Positions 34,229 to 43,470 of a stretch of 64,000 nucleotides of DNA are shown piece after piece. The stretch lies in assembly GCF_000761215.1 (NCBI RefSeq), contig NZ_CP009438.1, positions 5,039,501-5,103,500 on the forward strand, given 5' to 3'. The position numbers and the translations under genes are program-made. This DNA is from Streptomyces glaucescens (GTDB lineage: Bacteria > Actinomycetota > Actinomycetes > Streptomycetales > Streptomycetaceae). A model generated the notes under the pieces. It did not search any database and was not told where the DNA came from. It saw nothing but the letters and a program-made list of their open reading frames with translations. The number at the start of each line of letters is the position of its first letter. Positions within the stretch are counted from its first letter, which is position 1.

Positions 34229-34376
34229 GGTCACAATCCTGCCTCGTTCCCGCCCCGAATCGGGAACCGAGTAAAGCGTGAGTAAGTTGCATAGGTGAGG
34301 GCACGATCACGGGGCCCTCCCCAAGGCCCGCGAAAACGGGGGCCTGACAGACAACAGCGACTTTCGAGGTGCCACC

Positions 34377-37346
34377 TTGGCTTTCCAGATGCCGGACCGC
34401 GGCGGAGGCCCGACGGGGCCACGGATCAGAGTGGGCCGCCCGTCCCGGCGTGTCCGGACCCTGCTCATGACACTGGGCGTCCTTGCCGTCCTGGGCATGG
34501 CGTTCACCATGTTCGCGGGCTTCTGGACGGACTGGCTCTGGTACCGCTCGGTCAACTACTCCTCCGTCTTCACCACCACCCTGTCGACGAAGATCGGGCT
34601 CTTCTTCGTCTTCGGCCTGCTCATGGCCGTGTCGGTGGGCTTCAACATCTGGCTGGCACACCGGCTGCGGCCGCCGCTGAGCGCGATGTCGATGGAGCAG
34701 CAGAGCCTCGACCGCTACCGGATGGGCATCGCGCCGTACAAGAAGTGGCTGCTGTTCGGCATCACGGCCCTGGTGGGCCTCATCGCCGGCGCCTCCGCCT
34801 CGGGGCAGTGGCGGACCTGGCTGATGTGGGTCAACGGCGTGCCGTTCGGCGTGAAGGACCCGCAGTTCCACCTGGACGTCAAGTTCTACGCCTTCGACCT
34901 GCCCTGGTACCGGTTCCTGCTCGGCTTCGGCTTCGCCGCCGTCATCCTCTCCGTGATCGCGGCCGCGCTCACCCACTACCTGTACGGCGGGCTGCGCGTC
35001 ACCAGCCCGGGCGCCCGCGCCACGGCCGCCGCCACCGGCCACCTGTCGGTGCTCCTCGGCGTCTTCGTCGCCCTGAAAGCGGTCGCCTACTGGCTCGACC
35101 GGTACGGGCTGGCGGTGAAGTCCAGCGACTTCAAGGCGACCGACAACTGGACCGGTCTGAGGTACGTCGACGCCAACGCCTACCTGCCGGCCAAAACGAT
35201 CCTGTTCTGCATCGCCGTGATCTGCGCCCTGCTGTTCTTCGCCACCCTGTGGCGGCGGACCTGGCAGCTCCCGGTGATCGGCTTCGGCCTGATGGTGCTC
35301 TCCGCGATCCTGATCGGCGGCCTGTACCCGGCGATCGTGCAGAAGTTCCAGGTCCAGCCGAACGAGCAGGCCAAGGAGGCGCCGTACGTCGAGAAGAACC
35401 TCGCGGCTACCCGTGAGGCCTACGGCATCGACGGCACGAAGGTCAGCGACTACCCCGGTACGAGCAAGACCGAGGACAAGGCCGGCCTGCGTGACGACGC
35501 GGACGCCGCAGCGAGCATCCGGATCATGGACCCGAACGTCGTCTCGCCGACGTTTCAGCAGCTCCAGCAGATGCGGAACTACTACGCGTTCCCGACCAAC
35601 CTGGACGTCGACCGCTACAGCGAGGACGGCAAGGACCAGGACACGGTCATCGGCCTGCGCGAGCTGAACCTGGACGGCATCCCGAAGAAGAACTGGATCA
35701 ACAACCACTTCCGCTACACCCACGGCTACGGCGTGGTCGCCGCCAAGGGCACCACCGCCGACTCCGAGGGCCGCCCGGTCTTCACCGAGTCCGACCTGCC
35801 GTCCAAGGGCGACCTCGGCACGTACCAGCAGCGGGTCTACTACGGCGAGAAGACCACCACGTACTCGATCGTCGGCGGTCCCCAGAAGGAGATCGACTAC
35901 TCCGACGACAGCGGCGAGAAGACCTACAGCTACCAGGCCAAGAGCGGGGTCGACCTCTCCAGCCCCGTCAACCGGGCCGCGTACGCGGTGGCGTTCAGCG
36001 AGCCGCAGATCCTCTACTCGGGAGCCATCGGCGAGGGCTCGCGGATCCTGTACAACCGCACGCCCAAGGAGCGCGTCGAGGCGGTCGCCCCGTGGCTGAC
36101 CATCGACGGCGACGCCTACCCCGCGGTCGTGAACGGCAAGATCCAGTGGATCGTCGACGCGTACACCACGACGAACGGCTACCCGTACGCCTCCCGCACG
36201 ACCCTCGGTGACACCACCGCCGACTCGCTGAACGCGCGCAACGACTCCCGCACGGTGGTCGCCCAGCAGAACCAGGTCAACTACATCCGCAACTCGGTGA
36301 AGGCGACCGTCGACGCGTACACCGGCGAGGTCAAGCTCTACCAGTGGGACACCAAGGACCCGGTCCTGAAGACCTGGATGAAGGCCTTCCCGGACACGGT
36401 CGAGCCCAGGAGCGCCATCTCCCCGGAGCTGATGGCCCACCTGCGCTACCCGCAGGACCTGTTCAAGGTGCAGCGCGAGCTGCTGACCCGCTACCACGTG
36501 AAGGACGCCGAGACGTTCCTCAGCGGCAGCGAGGTGTGGCAGGTGCCGGACGACCCGACCAACAAGACGGGCGACGCGGTGCCGCCGTACTACCTGAGCA
36601 TGAAGATGCCCGACCAGAAGGAACAGGCCTTCTCGCTGACGACCACCTTCACGCCCAACGGCCGTGACAACCTGAGCGCGTTCATGGCGGTCGACGCGGA
36701 GGCGGGCACCAGTGGCTACGGGCAGATCAGGATCCTGAAGCTGCCGACGAGCACCACGGTCTCCGGACCCAAGCAGGTGCAGAGCCAGTTCAACTCTGAA
36801 CAGGACATCGCCGAGTCCATCAGGCTGCTGCGAGGCGGCGACTCCGAGGTGGAGTACGGCAACCTGCTGACGGTGCCGCTGGACGGCGGACTGCTGTACG
36901 TCGAACCGGTCTACGTCCGCGGTGGCGGCCTGAAGTACCCGCTGCTGCGCAAGGTGCTGGTGACCTACGGCGGCAACACCGCCTTCGAGGACACCCTCGA
37001 GGAAGCCCTCAACAAGGTGTTCGGCGCGGAGGGCCCGGCCCCCGAGCCGCCCGAGGAGGACGGCGACGGTGACACGACGCCGCCGCCCCCGGCCGGTGAA
37101 GCCACCGTCGAAGCGGCGCTCGCCGACGCGCAGAAGGCCTTCGACGCCGGCCAGGAGGCCCTGCAGAAGGGCGACTGGGAGGCGTACGGCCGGGCGCAGC
37201 AGGACCTGGAGGACGCGCTGAAGCGGGCCGAGGAGGCCCAGTCGCGGGCCGACGGGGGCGGCGGCGGCGCATCCGGCGGCGGTGGCCGTGGCGGCGGCGG
37301 TGGCGCCTCCGCCAGTCCCAGCCCGAAGCCCGGCTCCGGTAGCTGA
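34377..37346 (+). CDS. UPF0182-family large membrane protein
   Basis: 989 residues from a TTG start with GAGGTG 5 nt upstream. The first third has about seven transmembrane helices (from LLMTLGVLAVLGMAFTMFAG to about residue 330) and motifs such as FWTDWLWYRSV and VKDPQFHLDVKFYAFDLPWY. The middle is a large extracytoplasmic domain (for example NNHFRYTHGYGVVAAKG). The C-terminus has a Pro/Glu linker, an Ala-rich helix (EAALADAQKAFDAGQEAL) and a Gly/Ser tail. The family is universal in actinobacteria and its function is unknown. It lies just before the first initiator tRNA gene. Confidence 0.93.
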   Translation: MAFQMPDRGGGPTGPRIRVGRPSRRVRTLLMTLGVLAVLGMAFTMFAGFWTDWLWYRSVNYSSVFTTTLSTKIGLFFVFGLLMAVSVGFNIWLAHRLRPPLSAMSMEQQSLDRYRMGIAPYKKWLLFGITALVGLIAGASASGQWRTWLMWVNGVPFGVKDPQFHLDVKFYAFDLPWYRFLLGFGFAAVILSVIAAALTHYLYGGLRVTSPGARATAAATGHLSVLLGVFVALKAVAYWLDRYGLAVKSSDFKATDNWTGLRYVDANAYLPAKTILFCIAVICALLFFATLWRRTWQLPVIGFGLMVLSAILIGGLYPAIVQKFQVQPNEQAKEAPYVEKNLAATREAYGIDGTKVSDYPGTSKTEDKAGLRDDADAAASIRIMDPNVVSPTFQQLQQMRNYYAFPTNLDVDRYSEDGKDQDTVIGLRELNLDGIPKKNWINNHFRYTHGYGVVAAKGTTADSEGRPVFTESDLPSKGDLGTYQQRVYYGEKTTTYSIVGGPQKEIDYSDDSGEKTYSYQAKSGVDLSSPVNRAAYAVAFSEPQILYSGAIGEGSRILYNRTPKERVEAVAPWLTIDGDAYPAVVNGKIQWIVDAYTTTNGYPYASRTTLGDTTADSLNARNDSRTVVAQQNQVNYIRNSVKATVDAYTGEVKLYQWDTKDPVLKTWMKAFPDTVEPRSAISPELMAHLRYPQDLFKVQRELLTRYHVKDAETFLSGSEVWQVPDDPTNKTGDAVPPYYLSMKMPDQKEQAFSLTTTFTPNGRDNLSAFMAVDAEAGTSGYGQIRILKLPTSTTVSGPKQVQSQFNSEQDIAESIRLLRGGDSEVEYGNLLTVPLDGGLLYVEPVYVRGGGLKYPLLRKVLVTYGGNTAFEDTLEEALNKVFGAEGPAPEPPEEDGDGDTTPPPPAGEATVEAALADAQKAFDAGQEALQKGDWEAYGRAQQDLEDALKRAEEAQSRADGGGGGASGGGGRGGGGGASASPSPKPGSGS

Positions 37347-37389
37347 TCAGGTGCTCTCCCCGCGCCGTGGTACGGTTGTCGCACAACGG

Positions 37390-37463
37390 CGCGGGGTGGA
37401 GCAGCTCGGTAGCTCGCTGGGCTCATAACCCAGAGGTCGCAGGTTCAAATCCTGTCCCCGCTA
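37390..37463 (+). tRNA. Initiator tRNA-fMet (CAT), copy 1
   Basis: A 74-nt tRNA with anticodon CAT at 37424-37426. Initiator features: C1 opposite T72 (mismatched first pair of the acceptor stem) and three G-C pairs at the bottom of the anticodon stem (GGG/CCC). CCA is not encoded. TACGGT at 37371-37376 is a plausible -10. It is identical to the copy at 39581. Confidence 0.97.
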
Positions 37464-37472
37464 CTGAAGTCG

Positions 37473-37508
37473 AAGGCCCGGATCTCATCACGAGATCCGG
37501 GCCTTTGT
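37473..37508 (+). terminator. Terminator of tRNA-fMet copy 1
   Basis: A perfect 13-bp stem (37474-37486 with 37492-37504), 5-nt loop, then TTGTG. Confidence 0.85.
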
Positions 37509-37679
37509 GATGTGCGAACTCATGTGCCGGTGCGGAGCATCGCCGCGCCGCCGTGGGGAGTTGGGCAGTTTGTGTTTGACTTATCTCTCTGTGGGCATGT
37601 CGACAAAACGCTGAAGTGACCTCATTGGCTTCGGCATACCAGGTGTACCCGGGTTGCGGGTGGTGCGACGATGGACGTT

Positions 37680-39497
37680 ATGGGGGACATGGCAACTCTG
37701 TTCGGGACAGGGCGGTTTGTGCAGCCGACCGGCCAGGAGGAAACCCGCGACGAGGCCACCGAGGCCGCCGAGGAGGCTCGGCAGCGGATCGCGGCGGAGG
37801 CCGGTGACGTCGAGGCGATGAGCGTCCTCGGGGCCATGCTGCTGCGCCGCGGCGATCTCGACGGAGCCGAGCCGCATCTGCGCGCCGCCACCGCCGCCGG
37901 GGACCGGGCCGCGGCCAACAACCTCGGCGTCCTGCTCCACCAGCGGGGATACGCCGACGAAGCCGCCGGATGGTGGCGCATCGCCGCCGTCGCCGGTTCT
38001 GCCGCGGCCGCCCACGCGCTCGGGCGGCACCACCGTGAGCGCGGCGACGAACCGGCCGCCGAGTACTGGCTGCGGCAGTCCGCCGAACAGGGGCACGCGC
38101 TGGGCGCCTACGCGCTCGCCGACCTGCTGGAGCACCGCGGGGACGACGAGGCCGAGAAGTGGATGCGGGCCGCCGCCGAGCGGGGGCACCGGGAGGGGGC
38201 GTACCGGCTCGCCCGGGCACTGGACCGGCGGGCCGCCGCGGCGGACCCCGGGGAGGACACCGACGCCGACAACGGTGTCGTGGCCGGCTCCGCGGACGAG
38301 GCCGAGCAGTGGTACCGGCAGGCCGCCGCGCGCGGACACCGGCGGGCCGCGCTGTACCTCGGCGCGATCCTCGAGCGGCGCGGTGAGCTGAGGGAGGCCG
38401 GGCGCTGGTACCTGACCTCGGCGAAGGACGGCGAGGCGCGGGCCGCGTGCGCGCTCGGGTTCCTGCTGCGGGACGCCGGGGACGAGGAGAGCGCGGCCGT
38501 GTGGTGGCTGAGGGCCGCGCAGGAGGGCGACGGCAACGCGGCCAACGCGCTGGGCGCGCTGCACGCCGAGCGGGGGGAGACCCAGACCGCGGAGCGGTGG
38601 TACCGGGCGGCCATGGACGCCGGGGACGTGAACGGCGCGTACAACCTCGGGCTGCTCTGCGCCGAGCAGGGGCGGGTCGCCCAGGCCGAGCAGTGGTACC
38701 GCCGGGCCGCGTACGCCGGGCACCGGGAGGCGGCGAACGCGCTGGCCATCCTGCTGCTCCAGGGCGGGGACGAGACCGGGGCGGAGCCGTGGTTCTCCAA
38801 GGCCGCGGAGGCGGGGAGCGTCGACGCGGCGTTCAACCTGGGGATCCTGTACGCGGGGCGGGGCGAGGAGGCCGCCGCCCTGCGGTGGTACGAGCGGGCG
38901 GCCGCCGCCGGGCACACCGAGGCGGCGCTCCAGGTCGGGATCGCGCGGCTGCGCGACGGGGACGAGCAGGAGGCGGAACGGCACCTGCGGTGCGCGGCCG
39001 GCGCGGGGAGCGCCGAGGCGGCCTACCGGCTGGCCACCGTGCTCGACGCGCGGCAGCCGGCCGGGGCCGGGCCCGAGCTGGGGGAGCCGGTGCACCGGCG
39101 GACCGAGTGCGAGGAGTGGTACGAGCGGGCGGCCTCCCAGGGCCACCGGCGGGCCCAGGTGCGGGTCGGGATGCTCGCGGCGGCCCGCGGGGACGTCGTC
39201 GAGGCGGCGCGCTGGTACCGGGAGGCGGCGGAGGCCGGGTCGCGGAACGGGGCGTTCAACCTGGGCCTGCTGCTGGCCCGGGAGGGGAGCGAACCGGAGG
39301 CCGTGGTCTGGTGGAAGCGGGCCGCCGACGACGGTCACGGACGGGCGGCGCTCCGGCTCGCCCTCGTCTACGCGCGTCGCGGCGAGCTGGTGGAGGGCCA
39401 GCGGTGGGCCGATCGCGCGGTGACGCTCGGGCCGGACGAGGTGGCCGAGCGGGCGGCGCGGTTGCGCGACGCGCTGCGGGAGGAACTCTCGGCGTGA
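37680..39497 (+). CDS. Sel1/tetratricopeptide-repeat protein
   Basis: About 605 residues built almost entirely of Sel1-like repeats of ~36 residues; a dozen or more are recognisable by AEQWYRRAAxAGHxxAAxxLGxLL patterns. These form alpha-alpha solenoids for protein binding. No signal peptide, enzyme domain or membrane helix is seen, so it is a cytosolic scaffold of unknown partner. Three ATGs compete (37671, 37680, 37689); 37680 is chosen because GACGAT ends 7 nt before it, as at other leaderless starts here. The upstream gap (37509-37670) is locally A/T-richer than the surroundings. It lies between the two identical initiator tRNA genes. Confidence 0.82.
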   Translation: MGDMATLFGTGRFVQPTGQEETRDEATEAAEEARQRIAAEAGDVEAMSVLGAMLLRRGDLDGAEPHLRAATAAGDRAAANNLGVLLHQRGYADEAAGWWRIAAVAGSAAAAHALGRHHRERGDEPAAEYWLRQSAEQGHALGAYALADLLEHRGDDEAEKWMRAAAERGHREGAYRLARALDRRAAAADPGEDTDADNGVVAGSADEAEQWYRQAAARGHRRAALYLGAILERRGELREAGRWYLTSAKDGEARAACALGFLLRDAGDEESAAVWWLRAAQEGDGNAANALGALHAERGETQTAERWYRAAMDAGDVNGAYNLGLLCAEQGRVAQAEQWYRRAAYAGHREAANALAILLLQGGDETGAEPWFSKAAEAGSVDAAFNLGILYAGRGEEAAALRWYERAAAAGHTEAALQVGIARLRDGDEQEAERHLRCAAGAGSAEAAYRLATVLDARQPAGAGPELGEPVHRRTECEEWYERAASQGHRRAQVRVGMLAAARGDVVEAARWYREAAEAGSRNGAFNLGLLLAREGSEPEAVVWWKRAADDGHGRAALRLALVYARRGELVEGQRWADRAVTLGPDEVAERAARLRDALREELSA

Positions 39498-39539
39498 CGC
39501 CCGCTGGGGGCGTCCCGCGGGGCGCCGTCCGAAGGCGAT

Positions 39540-39568
39540 TTGCTTCTGCGGGTGGGTTGACGTACTGT
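39540..39568 (+). promoter_or_regulatory. Promoter of tRNA-fMet copy 2
   Basis: -35 TTGCTT (39540-39545), 17-nt spacer, -10 TACTGT (39563-39568), 12 nt before the mature 5' end at 39581. Confidence 0.6.
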
Positions 39569-39580
39569 TTCATTCATCGA

Positions 39581-39654
39581 CGCGGGGTGGAGCAGCTCGG
39601 TAGCTCGCTGGGCTCATAACCCAGAGGTCGCAGGTTCAAATCCTGTCCCCGCTA
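39581..39654 (+). tRNA. Initiator tRNA-fMet (CAT), copy 2
   Basis: A 74-nt tRNA identical to 37390-37463, anticodon CAT at 39615-39617, with the same C1/T72 mismatch and GGG/CCC anticodon-stem pairs. Identity extends only a few bases past the 3' end (CTGAAG), so the mature gene is duplicated but the flanks differ. Confidence 0.97.
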
Positions 39655-39660
39655 CTGAAG

Positions 39661-39705
39661 GCCGAGGGCCGGAATCCGAAAGGGTTCCGGCCCTCGGTGT
39701 TTGTG
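39661..39705 (+). terminator. Terminator of tRNA-fMet copy 2
   Basis: A perfect 13-bp stem (39662-39674 with 39685-39697) followed by TGTTTGTGT. Confidence 0.85.
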
Positions 39706-39794
39706 TGTGCGCGTATGCATACGCGTAGGGGTGCCGGCAAACACGTCGGCCCCGGCACGGGGTGTGCCGGGGCTCTCCTGTGCGCGGGCGCGGG

Positions 39795-40211
39795 CTACGC
39801 CGAGGTGCAGTTGGGGCAGATGCCGCGGTAGGTCACTTCTACGTCCGAGACCGTGAAGCCGAAGCGCTCCGAGTCGGGGAGGTCGGCCAGCGGGTTGCCG
39901 GTGGGGTGGACGTCCCGGATCGACCCGCACTGGGCGCAGACCAGGTGGTGGTGCGGCCGGTGCGCGTTCGGGTCGTAGCGCTTGGCCCGCTTGTCCGTGG
40001 TGACCTCGATGACCTCGCCGAGGGACACCAGCTCGCCGAGGGTGTTGTAGACGGTCGCCCGGGAGATCTCGGGCAGCTTCGCGACGGCTCGCGCGTGGAC
40101 CTCGTCGGCCGTGAGGTGCACGTGTTCGCCGTCGAGGACCTCGGCCACAACGCGCCGCTGCGCGGTCATCCGCCATCCGCGTCCGCGCAGCCGATCAAGA
40201 AGGTCGCTCAT
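39795..40211 (-). CDS. Fur-family repressor, PerR-like peroxide sensor
   Basis: A 138-residue Fur-fold regulator: winged helix with ISRATVYNTLGEL (recognition helix) and a C-terminal dimer domain. Structural zinc is held by C92/C95 and the terminal CPNC pair. The regulatory-site residues are H32, D80, H87, H89 and D100; the Asp at the last position (not Glu) is the feature that separates PerR from Fur, so oxidation by peroxide is the likely signal. It is divergent from catalase, with a perfect dyad in the catalase promoter. TAGGCT 6 nt before the ATG indicates a leaderless transcript. Confidence 0.9.
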   Translation of the reverse strand: MSDLLDRLRGRGWRMTAQRRVVAEVLDGEHVHLTADEVHARAVAKLPEISRATVYNTLGELVSLGEVIEVTTDKRAKRYDPNAHRPHHHLVCAQCGSIRDVHPTGNPLADLPDSERFGFTVSDVEVTYRGICPNCTSA

Positions 40212-40217
40212 GGCACC

Positions 40218-40223
40218 AGCCTA
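40218..40223 (-). promoter_or_regulatory. -10-like hexamer for the PerR/Fur-type gene
   Basis: TAGGCT on the minus strand, 6 nt before the ATG at 40211; a leaderless start is likely. Confidence 0.5.
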
Positions 40224-40288
40224 ACAGCAGGGAACCCCAGGTTCCGAACAGGTGTGAAGTTGGAGCCCCACCGGAGTTGGAGCCTCAC

Positions 40289-40316
40289 TTGACTTAGACA
40301 ATGTCTATTGTAGGAT
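40289..40316 (+). promoter_or_regulatory. Catalase promoter with internal Fur/PerR-type dyad
   Basis: -35 TTGACT (40289-40294), 16-nt spacer, -10 TAGGAT (40311-40316). The spacer holds a perfect dyad TAGACA-a-TGTCTA (40295-40307). A repressor bound there would block polymerase; the divergent PerR/Fur-type protein is the obvious candidate. Confidence 0.75.
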
Positions 40317-40363
40317 CGACATCGGCGTTAGCCAAGGGACAGGTAAGACAGGAAGGCGCGGAC

Positions 40364-41818
40364 GTGACTCAGGGACCGCTCACCACGGAGGCCGGTGCTC
40401 CGGTAGCCGACAACCAGAACAGCGAGACCGCGGGCGTCGGCGGCCCGGTGCTCGTCCAGGACCAGCTGCTGCTCGAGAAGCTGGCCCACTTCAACCGCGA
40501 GCGCATCCCGGAGCGTGTCGTGCACGCCCGCGGTGCCGGTGCCTACGGCACCTTCACGGTGACCGCCGACGTCACCCCGTACACGCGCGCCAAGTTCCTC
40601 TCCGAGGTCGGCAAGCAGACCGAGGTGTTCCTGCGGTTCTCCACCGTGGCCGGCAACCTCGGTGCCGCGGACGCCGTCCGGGACCCGCGCGGTTTCGCGG
40701 TGAAGTTCTACACCGAGGAGGGCAACTACGACCTCGTCGGCAACAACACCCCGGTGTTCTTCATCCGGGACGCGATCAAGTTCCCGGACTTCATCCACAC
40801 CCAGAAGCGCGACCCGTACACCGGCTCCACCGAGGCCGACAACGTGTGGGACTTCTGGAGCCTCAGCCCGGAGAGCACCCACCAGGTCACCTGGCTGTTC
40901 GGGGACCGCGGCATCCCCGCCTCGTACCGCCACATGGACGGCTTCGGCTCGCACACCTTCCAGTGGAACAACGAGGCCGGCGAGGTCTTCTGGGTCAAGT
41001 ACCACTTCAAGACCGACCAGGGGATCAAGAACCTCACCCAGGAGGAGGCCAACCGCCTCGCCGGTGAGGACCCCGACTCCCACCAGCGCGACCTGCGCGA
41101 GGCGATCGAGCGCGGCGAGTTCCCGAGCTGGACCGTGGGCGTGCAGATCATGCCGGCGGCGGACGCGGCGACGTACCGCTTCAACCCGTTCGACCTCACC
41201 AAGGTGTGGCCGCACGCGGACTACCCGGTCATCGAGATCGGCAAGCTGGAGCTGAACCGCAACCCGCAGAACATCTTCGCCGAGGTGGAGCAGTCGATCT
41301 TCTCGCCCGCGCACTTCGTGCCGGGCATCGGCCCCTCCCCGGACAAGATGCTCCAGGGCCGGCTGTTCGCCTACGGCGACGCGCACCGCTACCGCGTCGG
41401 CATCAACGCCGACCACCTGCCGGTGAACCGCCCGCACGCGACCGTCGCGAACACCAACTCCCGTGACGGCCTGCTCTACGACGGCCGGCACGGCGGCGCG
41501 AAGAACTACGAGCCGAACAGCTTCGGCGGCCCGCAGCAGACGGGCCGGGCGCTGTGGCAGCCGATCGGCGGGTTCGCCGGCGGCACCGGCAACCACCCGA
41601 CCCCGCGGCACGCCGAGGACGACGACTTCGTGCAGGCGGGCAACCTCTACCGGCTGATGAGCGCGGACGAGCAGGAGCGGCTCATCGGCAACCTGGCCGG
41701 CTTCATCGCCAAGGTCTCGCGCCAGGAGATCGTCGAGCGCGCGATCGGCAACTTCCGCAACGCGGACGCCGACTTCGGCAAGCGGCTGGAGGCCGCGGTC
41801 CAGGCCCTGCGCGGCTGA
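40364..41818 (+). CDS. Monofunctional haem catalase
   Basis: A 484-residue small-subunit catalase that disproportionates hydrogen peroxide. Active-site His is H54 (RVVHARGAG), the substrate-channel Asn lies in the region around NNTPVFFIRD, and the proximal haem ligand is Y337 in RLFAYGDAHRYR. The chosen start is the GTG at 40364 with AGGAAGG about 8 nt upstream; earlier in-frame codons overlap the promoter. It is regulated through a dyad in its promoter and divergent from a PerR-like gene. It ends before a strong hairpin. Confidence 0.96.
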   Translation: MTQGPLTTEAGAPVADNQNSETAGVGGPVLVQDQLLLEKLAHFNRERIPERVVHARGAGAYGTFTVTADVTPYTRAKFLSEVGKQTEVFLRFSTVAGNLGAADAVRDPRGFAVKFYTEEGNYDLVGNNTPVFFIRDAIKFPDFIHTQKRDPYTGSTEADNVWDFWSLSPESTHQVTWLFGDRGIPASYRHMDGFGSHTFQWNNEAGEVFWVKYHFKTDQGIKNLTQEEANRLAGEDPDSHQRDLREAIERGEFPSWTVGVQIMPAADAATYRFNPFDLTKVWPHADYPVIEIGKLELNRNPQNIFAEVEQSIFSPAHFVPGIGPSPDKMLQGRLFAYGDAHRYRVGINADHLPVNRPHATVANTNSRDGLLYDGRHGGAKNYEPNSFGGPQQTGRALWQPIGGFAGGTGNHPTPRHAEDDDFVQAGNLYRLMSADEQERLIGNLAGFIAKVSRQEIVERAIGNFRNADADFGKRLEAAVQALRG

Positions 41819-41852
41819 ACAGTCCCACCAGCACTGGATCGCTTGCCGTAGG

Positions 41853-41888
41853 CGGCGGGCCGGGTCCCCTCGGGGGCCCGGCCCGCCG
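41853..41888. terminator. Bidirectional hairpin after catalase
   Basis: A perfect 12-bp stem (41853-41864 with 41877-41888) and 12-nt loop between catalase and the convergent CBS gene. Confidence 0.85.
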
Positions 41889-41894
41889 TGCGTT

Positions 41895-42299
41895 TCACGC
41901 CGGCACGGCCGGCGCGGGGGCCGGCCGCGCCGGGATCCAGCAGCGGATGATGTCGCGCACCGAGACGATGCCCGCGGGCTCGTCCCGGTCGAGGACGATC
42001 AGATGCCGGAAGCCGCCGTGCGCCATGGTGCGGGCGGCCTCCTCCAGGGTCCAGGCCGGGGCGGCGAAGACCACGTCCGTGGTGGTGTGGGCGTACGCGC
42101 ACTCCGTGTCAGGGTCCTGTCCAAGGCCCACGGAGTTGAGGATGTCGCGCTCGGTGAGGATGCCGATGCCGCCGGCGTCGGGGTCGTGGACGACGGCCGC
42201 GCCGACCCGCCGGGCGGCCATCAGGGCGGCGGCCTGGCGGAGGGTGTGGGTGGGGCCGATGGTGAGGACTACGGTGCTCATGGCGTCGCGGACGAGCAT
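41895..42299 (-). CDS. Tandem CBS-domain protein
   Basis: A 134-residue stand-alone CBS pair: first domain MLVRDAMSTVVLTIGPTHTL to GIGILTERDILNSV, second from TTDVVFAAPAWTLEEAARTM to GIVSVRDIIRC. CBS pairs bind adenosine nucleotides or related ligands. Partner and ligand are unknown. The start has AGGAGG upstream. It is separate from hisN (171-nt gap) and convergent with catalase. Confidence 0.88.
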   Translation of the reverse strand: MLVRDAMSTVVLTIGPTHTLRQAAALMAARRVGAAVVHDPDAGGIGILTERDILNSVGLGQDPDTECAYAHTTTDVVFAAPAWTLEEAARTMAHGGFRHLIVLDRDEPAGIVSVRDIIRCWIPARPAPAPAVPA

Positions 42300-42470
42300 G
42301 GGCTGGAGCCACCTCCTGAGGAATCCCCTGGTGAGCCCCCGGCACAGGGATTGTTCCGGGATTCACAAATGCACAAGTGGGGGGACTGTCAGAGTGGCAG
42401 GCAAAGGGAGGGTCAACAAGGGGGCGCGTGAAGCGCGGACGCCGCTTCACCTGGCGCCCCCCGGGGCTCG

Positions 42471-43271
42471 TCAGTAGCGCTGGTTCAGATACCCGAGCAG
42501 CTCGTCGTGGAGCAGGCCGTTGGACGCCGCCGCGTTGCCGCCGTGCGGGCCCGGGCGCCCGTCCAGGCCGGTGAACATGCCGCCCGCCTCGGTGACGACG
42601 ATGGCGTTCGCCGCCATGTCCCACAGCGACAGCTCGGGCTCCGCGCACAGGTCCACCGAACCCTCGGCCACCATCATGTACGGCCAGAAGTCGCCGTACG
42701 CGCGCGTGCGCCACACCTCACGGGTCAGGTCCAGGAAGCCGTCCAGCCGGCCCTGCTCCTCCCATCCGGAGAGCGAGGAGTACGCGAACGAGGCGTCCGC
42801 GAGCTTCGAGACCCTGGAGACGTGCAGCCTCGTCGCCTTCTGCAGGCTGCGCCCGGTGAACGCGCCGTGCCCCTTCGCCGCCCACCAGCGGCGGCCGAGG
42901 GCCGGCGCGGACACCACGCCGACGACGGGCTGGAAACCGCCCTCCCCGGCCTCCATCAGGGCGATCAGGGTCGCCCAGACGGGCACGCCGCGGACGTAGT
43001 TCTTGGTGCCGTCGATGGGGTCGATCACCCAGCGGCGGGGACCGGTGCCCTCGACGCCGTACTCCTCGCCGAGGATCGCGTCCCGGGGCCGGGCCCGCTG
43101 GAGCTGGCCGCGGATGAGCTCCTCGGCCGCCCGGTCCGCCTCGCTGACCGGGGTCATGTCCGGCTTCGTCTCCACCTTGAGGTCGAGGGCCTTGAAGCGG
43201 TCCATGGTGGCGGCGTCGGCGGCGTCCGCGAGGACGTGGGCGAGACGGAGGTCGTCGAGGTAGTCCGGCAT
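42471..43271 (-). CDS. hisN: Histidinol-phosphatase (inositol-monophosphatase fold)
   Basis: A 266-residue IMPase-superfamily enzyme with metal motifs ILGEEYG, DPIDGTKNY and LSLWDMAAN. This type is the HisN histidinol-phosphate phosphatase of actinobacteria, the eighth step of histidine synthesis; an inositol-phosphatase role cannot be excluded from sequence alone. The ATG at 43271 is preceded by TACCGT with a 7-nt spacer, suggesting a leaderless mRNA. It is divergent from the TetR gene. Confidence 0.88.
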   Translation of the reverse strand: MPDYLDDLRLAHVLADAADAATMDRFKALDLKVETKPDMTPVSEADRAAEELIRGQLQRARPRDAILGEEYGVEGTGPRRWVIDPIDGTKNYVRGVPVWATLIALMEAGEGGFQPVVGVVSAPALGRRWWAAKGHGAFTGRSLQKATRLHVSRVSKLADASFAYSSLSGWEEQGRLDGFLDLTREVWRTRAYGDFWPYMMVAEGSVDLCAEPELSLWDMAANAIVVTEAGGMFTGLDGRPGPHGGNAAASNGLLHDELLGYLNQRY

Positions 43272-43278
43272 GTGACGA

Positions 43279-43284
43279 ACGGTA
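43279..43284 (-). promoter_or_regulatory. -10-like hexamer for hisN
   Basis: TACCGT on the minus strand, 7 nt before the ATG at 43271. Confidence 0.45.
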
Positions 43285-43470
43285 TCCGGCGTGCCCGGCG
43301 CGAGGCCACACGGGGCCCGGCGCCGCTCACGGCCCACCACCGGGCGCTTCTGCCGCGCCACGGCGCGCGGCGGTCCGCGTGCGCTCCCCCGGACGCGCGG
43401 GGACCCTTGACAGGGGTGGGGGGCGCGTCAAATCTGGGCCCAGAGCCGCCGGCCGGCGAGGGAGGCGACG

